From: ASV31 sp965229765
GTDB lineage: Bacteria > Pseudomonadota > Alphaproteobacteria > Rhodobacterales > Rhodobacteraceae
DNA: 64,000 bases
NCBI GenBank assembly: GCA_965229765.1
Contig: CBDDJT010000003.1
Coordinates: forward strand, 868,001-932,000
Direction of reading: 5' to 3'
Every line of letters starts with the position of its first letter. The first letter of the stretch is position 1. Positions 59,167 to 64,000 of the stretch are shown piece by piece. Below the pieces are notes generated by a model. The model was not told the DNA's origin. It worked only from the letters and a program-made list of their open reading frames with translations, and searched no databases. Both the position numbers and the translations under genes were made by a program.

Positions 59167-59991
59167 ATGGACGGAACGCGCGCCGAGGCCGACGCTCTCG
59201 TATTCACGAAGGTCAGCCCGCATATCGGGGCCGAGGTCTCGAACATCGACCTGACCAAGCCGCTGAACGACAGCCAGCTGGCACAGCTAAAGTCCGGCTT
59301 CGCAGAGCATCAGGTCCTGTTCTTCCGCGACCAGAAGCTGTCGTTCGACGATCATGTCCGGCTTGGCGAATACTTCGGGCCGCTGGGGCGGCACGTGGGC
59401 AAGCAGACGATCTCGAAGACCACCGAAAACCCCTATGTGCGCAAGTTTCACTACGACGAGACCTCGACGCGGATTTCCGGCGAGAACTTCCATTCGGACC
59501 AGTCCTGCGCCGAGATCCCGCCACTGGGTTCGATCCTCTACAACCACACGATCCCGCCCCATGGCGGCGGCGACACGATGTTCGCCAGCATGTACGCGGC
59601 CTATGACGCGCTGTCGGACCGGATGAAAGCCTATCTCGACGGGCTGACGGCCACCCATGACGGCACCCGCGTCTTCGGGCCGGGCACGCCGGTCAGCGTG
59701 CATCCGGTGGTCATCACCCACCCGGACTCGGGGCGCAAGGCGCTGTACGTGAACACGGACTTCACGTCTCATATCAATGATTTGCCGCAGATGGAGGCGC
59801 GCTATCTCCTCGATTTCCTGATTGAGCATTCGATCAAGCCCGAATGGAGCTTCCGGTTCCGCTGGGAGCCTCATTCGATCGCCTTCTGGGACAACCGCTG
59901 CACCCAGCACAAGGCGATCTGGGACTATTGGCCGGCCACGCGGTCAGGCTATCGCATACAGGTCGAGGGCACGGCGAAGCCGGTCCCGTGA
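59167..59991 (+). CDS. TauD/TfdA-family 2-oxoglutarate-dependent dioxygenase
   Basis: A 274-residue non-heme iron enzyme. The iron ligands are H109-x-D111 (NFHSDQSC) and H248 (CTQHKA). An Arg for the 2-oxoglutarate end lies in the nearby C-terminal ATRSGYRIQVEG. The family oxidises sulfonates, phenoxyacids and other organics, so a C-H hydroxylation is expected. The ATG at 59167 has GGGAGCCC upstream and is preferred to the ATG at 59134. It is the first gene of an operon with the nitrilase and GMC genes. Confidence 0.9.
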   Translation: MDGTRAEADALVFTKVSPHIGAEVSNIDLTKPLNDSQLAQLKSGFAEHQVLFFRDQKLSFDDHVRLGEYFGPLGRHVGKQTISKTTENPYVRKFHYDETSTRISGENFHSDQSCAEIPPLGSILYNHTIPPHGGGDTMFASMYAAYDALSDRMKAYLDGLTATHDGTRVFGPGTPVSVHPVVITHPDSGRKALYVNTDFTSHINDLPQMEARYLLDFLIEHSIKPEWSFRFRWEPHSIAFWDNRCTQHKAIWDYWPATRSGYRIQVEGTAKPVP

Positions 59992-60111
59992 GCCGCGTTC
60001 CTGGCAGGCGGCGGTGCCCCGGGGAAAGAACCGGTACGAGGCCGGCAGCTTGGCCCGGCCGTCCGGCGCTGTCATGATCGCACCAGCCATGTGCGTCTGC
60101 GAGGGAAGTGG

Positions 60112-61131
60112 ATGAACGACGGAAAGGTTCGTGTTGCAGCTGTCCAGGCCGCCTCGGTCCCCCTGGACCGCGCGGCCACCACCGCGAAAGCCTGCGCGCT
60201 GATCCGCGAGGCCGGGCGCAACGGTGCGCAGATGGTTGTCTTTCCCGAAGGATTCATCCCCGCCCATGCGTCCTGGTATCATCATCACACCGCCACCGGG
60301 CCTGTTTCCACAGGGCTGTCCGTCCGTCTGTTCGAGAACGCGGTCGAGGTGCCCGGCCCCGAGACCGATGCCCTGGCCGATGCCGCGCGGGACGCGGGCG
60401 CGGTGGTCATCATGGGGGTGTGCGAGCGCCGGGCGGGCAGCAACGGCACCATGTTCAACACCCACGTCACCTTCGACGCCGACGGCACGCTTGTAGGGCA
60501 CCATCGCAAGTTCATGCCGACCGTGGGCGAGCGGCTGGTGCATACGGGCGGGCACGGCGACACCTTTGGCGGGCATGACACGCAACTCGGCCGTGTCAGC
60601 GGCCTTGTCTGCGGCGAGAACCTCAACCCGCTGGCGATCTTCGCGCTGACGCAGGAAAACACCGTGTTCCACGGGATGAGCTGGCCCGCCTACTTCGGGC
60701 TCTACGGCACGCCGATCCAGTTGCTGGTGCAGGCCACCTCGCAGGCCTTCGCCTTGATGTCCGGCGCCTTCGTGGTGTCCGCCTGCGGCGTTCTGGACGA
60801 AGCGACGGCGGCCACGCTGGAGATGCCGGAGGCGGACCGCGAACTGCTGGCGGAACCGGGGCGGCTGGGCGGCAGCATGATCGTGGCGCCCTCGGGGGCC
60901 ATTCTTGCCGGACCGATGGGCACCGAAGAGGGCATCCTTTATGCCGAGTGCGACCTGGCGCTGATCCGCAGGGCCAAGCTGGCGGTGGACCTGTCGGGGC
61001 ATTATCACCGGCCCGACATCTTCTCGCTGCACGTCAACCGAAGGGCCCCCGAGGCGCGGGTGGATCACGGCGCGTCCCGGACGGATGACGCCGCCGGGCC
61101 GGGGACCGCCACGGACGAACCCGAGCGATGA
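60112..61131 (+). CDS. Nitrilase/aliphatic-amidase family hydrolase
   Basis: A 339-residue carbon-nitrogen hydrolase. The triad is E46 (VFPEGF), K133 (HRKFMPT) and C167 (GLVCGENLNP). The CGEN sequence and length point to the nitrilase or cyanide-type branch rather than the N-carbamoyl group. The product of nitrile or amide cleavage would be a carboxylic acid. Its start follows GAGGGAAGTG. The GMC gene overlaps its end by four bases. Confidence 0.87.
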   Translation: MNDGKVRVAAVQAASVPLDRAATTAKACALIREAGRNGAQMVVFPEGFIPAHASWYHHHTATGPVSTGLSVRLFENAVEVPGPETDALADAARDAGAVVIMGVCERRAGSNGTMFNTHVTFDADGTLVGHHRKFMPTVGERLVHTGGHGDTFGGHDTQLGRVSGLVCGENLNPLAIFALTQENTVFHGMSWPAYFGLYGTPIQLLVQATSQAFALMSGAFVVSACGVLDEATAATLEMPEADRELLAEPGRLGGSMIVAPSGAILAGPMGTEEGILYAECDLALIRRAKLAVDLSGHYHRPDIFSLHVNRRAPEARVDHGASRTDDAAGPGTATDEPER

Positions 61132-62804
61132 GCGGCCTGCCCGCGGCCTGCGACGTGCTGATCGTCGGCGGCGGGTCCGCCGGCTGCGTGCTGGCCGCGC
61201 GGCTGAGCGAACGCGCCTCCCGCCGGGTCGTGCTGGTCGAGGCCGGGCGCGACACGCCGCCGGGCGCCGTGCCGCCGGACGTCGCCGACACCTTCTATTC
61301 CGCCGCCTACCGACCAGAGAACATGTGGCCGGACCTGACCGTGCGCTGGTGCAGCGACGGGCCGGCCCGCCGCTATGAACAGGCGCGGATCATGGGCGGC
61401 GGGTCCAGCGTGAACGCGATGGTCGCGTTTCGTGGCCTTGCTTCGGATTACGATGGCTGGGCGGCGCTGGGCGCGGCGGGATGGGACTGGAACAGCGTTG
61501 CCCCGTTCTTCACCCGGCTGGAAACCGACTTGGATTTTTCCGGGCCGGACCACGGTGCAGAAGGCCCGATCGCGGTGCGGCGGCACGCCCGGGCCGACTG
61601 GCCCGGTTACAGCCAGGCGGTGGCGCGGGCGGCAGAGCGCATGGGGCACCCGTTTCTCGACGACATGAACGCGGGCGTGGCCTGCGGCTATGGCCGGGTG
61701 CCGATGTCGAACCGGCCCGACTGCCGCGTGTCGGCGGCCATCGGGTACCTGACGGCAGAGGTCCGGGCGCGCCCGAACCTGACCATCCTTCCGGGCACCA
61801 CGGTGCGGGGGCTGACCTTCGAGGGCGCCCGCTGCACCGGCGCGGTGCTGGAGCAAGACGGTGCACCGCACAGTCTGGCAGCGGCACAGGTGGTGCTGAG
61901 CGCGGGTGCGCTGCAATCGCCGGACCTGCTGTTGCGCGCGGGGATCGGCCCTGCCGCGGAATTGCACAAACTTGGCATCGCACCGCTTGCGGATCTGCCG
62001 GGCGTGGGCGCCAACCTGCACGATCACCCCGCCGTCGCCATCGGGGCGGTGCTGTCACGCGCGGCGCGCCAGCCCGGTCGGCTGCGCCCCGCCGCGAACA
62101 TGGCCCTGCGGCTGCGCCCGGACGGCGGGCAGGACGCGGACGTCTATATCGGGGTCGCCAACAAGACTTCGTGGCACGCGCTGGGCCAGCGACTGGGCGG
62201 GATGATCGTGTCCGTGTTCCGGCCCCTGTCACGCGGGCGGCTGTCGCTGGCGCGCGGCGTTGACGGGCTGACCACGGTGCGTGACTTCGGGATGCTGTCG
62301 GACCCCGCTGACATGGACCGCATGGTCTGGGCCTATCGCCATGCCGCCGCGCTGATGTCTGCGCCCGAGACAGGCGGTATGGTGCAGGAGGCGTTTCCCG
62401 CGGCCTTTTCGGAACGTGTGCGGGCGCTGAACCGCACGGGCGCAAGGAATGCAATCGTGGCGCGGCTGGTGGCCGCCGCGCTGGAGATGCCGGGCCCCGT
62501 CCGACGCGCGGTGGTGGCCCGGATGTGCGAGGGTGGCGCGACGCTTGCCGCGTTGCTGGACGACGACGCCGCGCTTCGGGGGTTCGTGCGAGAGAACGTC
62601 ACGGGCTTCTATCACCCCGTCGGCACCTGCCGGATGGGCGGGACGGACGATGCCGGGGCGGTGACAGATCCGCGCGGCAGGGTCCGCGGCATCGACGGGT
62701 TGCGGGTGGTCGACGCCTCGCTGATGCCCGCGATCCCGCGCGCCAACACCAATCTGCCCACGATGATGATCGCCGAACGGATCGCCGCCGACTGGGACGG
62801 CTGA
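61128..62804 (+). CDS. GMC-family oxidoreductase 2
   Basis: A 558-residue FAD enzyme. VLIVGGGSAGCVLAARLSE is the FAD fold with VLVEAGRD, and the GMC signatures are IMGGGSSVNAMV and VVLSAGALQSPDLLLRAGI. The C-terminal FYHPVGTCRMGG and RANTNLPTMM hold the catalytic His and Asn. It oxidises an alcohol or aldehyde. It differs clearly from the 37625 GMC enzyme. It is last in the TauD operon and convergent with the TRAP permease gene. Confidence 0.9.
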   Translation: MSGLPAACDVLIVGGGSAGCVLAARLSERASRRVVLVEAGRDTPPGAVPPDVADTFYSAAYRPENMWPDLTVRWCSDGPARRYEQARIMGGGSSVNAMVAFRGLASDYDGWAALGAAGWDWNSVAPFFTRLETDLDFSGPDHGAEGPIAVRRHARADWPGYSQAVARAAERMGHPFLDDMNAGVACGYGRVPMSNRPDCRVSAAIGYLTAEVRARPNLTILPGTTVRGLTFEGARCTGAVLEQDGAPHSLAAAQVVLSAGALQSPDLLLRAGIGPAAELHKLGIAPLADLPGVGANLHDHPAVAIGAVLSRAARQPGRLRPAANMALRLRPDGGQDADVYIGVANKTSWHALGQRLGGMIVSVFRPLSRGRLSLARGVDGLTTVRDFGMLSDPADMDRMVWAYRHAAALMSAPETGGMVQEAFPAAFSERVRALNRTGARNAIVARLVAAALEMPGPVRRAVVARMCEGGATLAALLDDDAALRGFVRENVTGFYHPVGTCRMGGTDDAGAVTDPRGRVRGIDGLRVVDASLMPAIPRANTNLPTMMIAERIAADWDG

Positions 62805-62807
62805 CGA

Positions 62808-64000
62808 TCAGGCCGCGGACGGCGCGCCGCGCCGGCCCAGCGCATAGATGATACCCGACAGGACCGCTGTCACCACCAGCGCCGGAAGCTTCAGCGTCAT
62901 CGCCGGGACAAGTGCAAGAAGCCCCGCGATCCCGATCGCGGCGCGCAGCGGCCAGGCCACCGGCGCCATCAGGAACCCCTGGAGCGCGACAGAGATGCCG
63001 AAGAACCCAAGACACGCCGCCAGGAATTCGCCGATCACGATGTACCATGGCGCATCCATCAGGAGGGCCTGGTCGTGGACGAAGACAAAGGGCACCACGA
63101 AGGCCACGACCGCCAGCAGCATCGCACGCCCTGCGGCCTGCATCGGACGCGCCCGCGCCATGGTCGCGGCCACGAAGATCGCGACGCAGACCGGCGGCGT
63201 GATGAACGACAGCACGGCGAAGTAGAAGATGAACAGGTGCGCGGCGATCGCGGGAACGCCCGCCTGCTCGATCGCGGGCGCCGCGATCACCGCGAGGATC
63301 ACGTAAGAGGCGGTGACCGGCATGCTCATCCCCATGATGATGCTGGCAACCGCCGTCAGGACGAGAAGCAGAAAGATGTTGCCGCCGGCCAGCGTCAGCA
63401 ATTGCTGTCCGAACAGCAGGCCAAGCCCGCTCAGGCTGATGATTCCGACGATCATGCCCGCGATCGCGGCGAGGATACCCATCTCGATCATTAGGTTGCC
63501 GGTGTTCAGCAGCGTGCTGAGCACCTGTCGTGGGGTGAACTTGTTGGCGCCGAGAAAGCTGACCACCATCACCACGACAAGCGCCACCAGCGCGGATTTC
63601 GACGGGCTGAGAAAGATGACGAAGAGGCAGTAGATCAGCGCCGCAAGCGGCACGAGAAAGAACCAGCCGGCCTTGAGCACGGCAAGAAGGCGCGGGATCT
63701 CTGCCGGTGCAAGGCCCCGCAAGCCCAGCCTGCCTGCCTCGAGGTCGATCTGGAGGAAGACCGTGAAGTAGTAGAGCAGCGCCGGCAGAAGCGCGGCGAC
63801 CACCACCTCGTGGTAGGGGACGGCAAGGAATTCTGCCATTATGAACGCGGTGGCGCCCATCACCGGGGGCATCAGGCCGCCACCGCTGGAGGACACCGCC
63901 TCGATCGCGGCGGCCGAGGCACGGTGGTAGCCCGCGCGGATCATCATCGGGATCGTGATCGCCCCGGTGACCACCACGTTGGAAGAGGCGCTGCCCGAGA
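62808..64000 (-). CDS. TRAP transporter permease (DctQM-fused type), N-terminus cut off
   Basis: The C-terminal 397 or so residues of a very hydrophobic permease that continues past the window edge. The reading frame is open to the last base, with SGSASSNVVVTGAITIPMMI at the boundary. SSGGGLMPPVMGATAFIMAE and VVSFLGANKFTPRQ are typical of the fused permeases of TRAP systems for carboxylates or sugars acids. The substrate-binding subunit must lie beyond the edge. It is read toward the GMC gene and may import the substrate of the LysR-controlled enzymes. Confidence 0.88.
   Translation of the reverse strand, partial: SGSASSNVVVTGAITIPMMIRAGYHRASAAAIEAVSSSGGGLMPPVMGATAFIMAEFLAVPYHEVVVAALLPALLYYFTVFLQIDLEAGRLGLRGLAPAEIPRLLAVLKAGWFFLVPLAALIYCLFVIFLSPSKSALVALVVVMVVSFLGANKFTPRQVLSTLLNTGNLMIEMGILAAIAGMIVGIISLSGLGLLFGQQLLTLAGGNIFLLLVLTAVASIIMGMSMPVTASYVILAVIAAPAIEQAGVPAIAAHLFIFYFAVLSFITPPVCVAIFVAATMARARPMQAAGRAMLLAVVAFVVPFVFVHDQALLMDAPWYIVIGEFLAACLGFFGISVALQGFLMAPVAWPLRAAIGIAGLLALVPAMTLKLPALVVTAVLSGIIYALGRRGAPSAA

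Overview
The window looks like chromosome from a high-GC alphaproteobacterium, most plausibly of the Rhodobacterales/Roseobacter group. The clues are gatCA in the arrangement usual there, rpmG next to an alphaproteobacterial type-A rnpB, a cytochrome c'-type protein, TTT and TRAP carboxylate transporters, and a DUF1127 protein. The assignment rests on gene content, not on a marker comparison.

Region 1 (1-24,621) is mostly housekeeping: Bax-inhibitor-1, rpmG, rnpB, an Amidase_2 hydrolase, gatC-gatA, tadA, rluB, a NarL/DegS-type two-component pair, a cytochrome c', a small heat-shock protein, a PfkB sugar kinase and tRNA-Gly(TCC). Three parts are unusual. First, rpmG is present twice inside a perfect 331-bp repeat, and between the copies lies a gene for a protein whose Cys-rich hydrophobic C-terminus resembles halocin C8. 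Second, seven GTCGGC elements with exact 11-bp spacing lie upstream of the two-component operon. Third, 14.0-20.6 kb holds a one-direction run of xpaC, telA, a DUF2927 lipoprotein, an SPFH/GYF_2 protein, a CesT-like protein, an unknown protein and a zinc-ribbon membrane protein. It recalls envelope-stress modules (B. subtilis xpaC-yaaN and ydjGHI) but has a chaperone-like gene added.

Region 2 (24.6-41.8 kb) looks like an accessory catabolic island beside tRNA-Gly, starting with a decayed IS3-family transposase fragment. It holds two complete tripartite tricarboxylate transporters (TctCBA), two formylglycine-type sulfatases, a XylX-like 2-keto-3-deoxypentonate dehydratase paired with a semialdehyde dehydrogenase (the last two Weimberg steps), a GMC oxidoreductase, an Ldh_2-type dehydrogenase and a GntR/FCD regulator. 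Three promoters carry the same 24-bp double palindrome, TTGT-N3-ACAA twice with two A/T bases between. This ties both transporters and the dehydrogenase into one predicted GntR regulon. The proposed logic is uptake of an acidic, possibly sulfated, sugar-derived compound, desulfation, oxidation and conversion to 2-oxoglutarate.

Region 3 (41.8-53.1 kb) centres on a TetR regulator. An ATACC-N4-GGTAT palindrome with a following TTGAC occurs in the tetR/acyl-CoA dehydrogenase divergent promoter and again before an ABC importer operon. The genes are acyl-CoA dehydrogenase, a frameshifted AMP-binding ligase, a NicX-like ring-opening dioxygenase, an alpha/beta hydrolase (NicD-like position), a TrpX-type ABC transporter, an NadX-like dehydrogenase, a 4-OT tautomerase and an SDR. 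Breakdown of an N-heteroaromatic compound is the best guess.

Region 4 (53.1-64.0 kb) has a three-subunit molybdenum hydroxylase, a LysR regulator, a cytochrome P450, a TauD-family dioxygenase, a nitrilase-family hydrolase, a second GMC oxidoreductase and the edge-truncated permease of a TRAP transporter. A 43-bp element with two identical 9-mers at identical spacing lies before both the P450 and the TauD genes and is the predicted LysR site. The substrate cannot be read from sequence.
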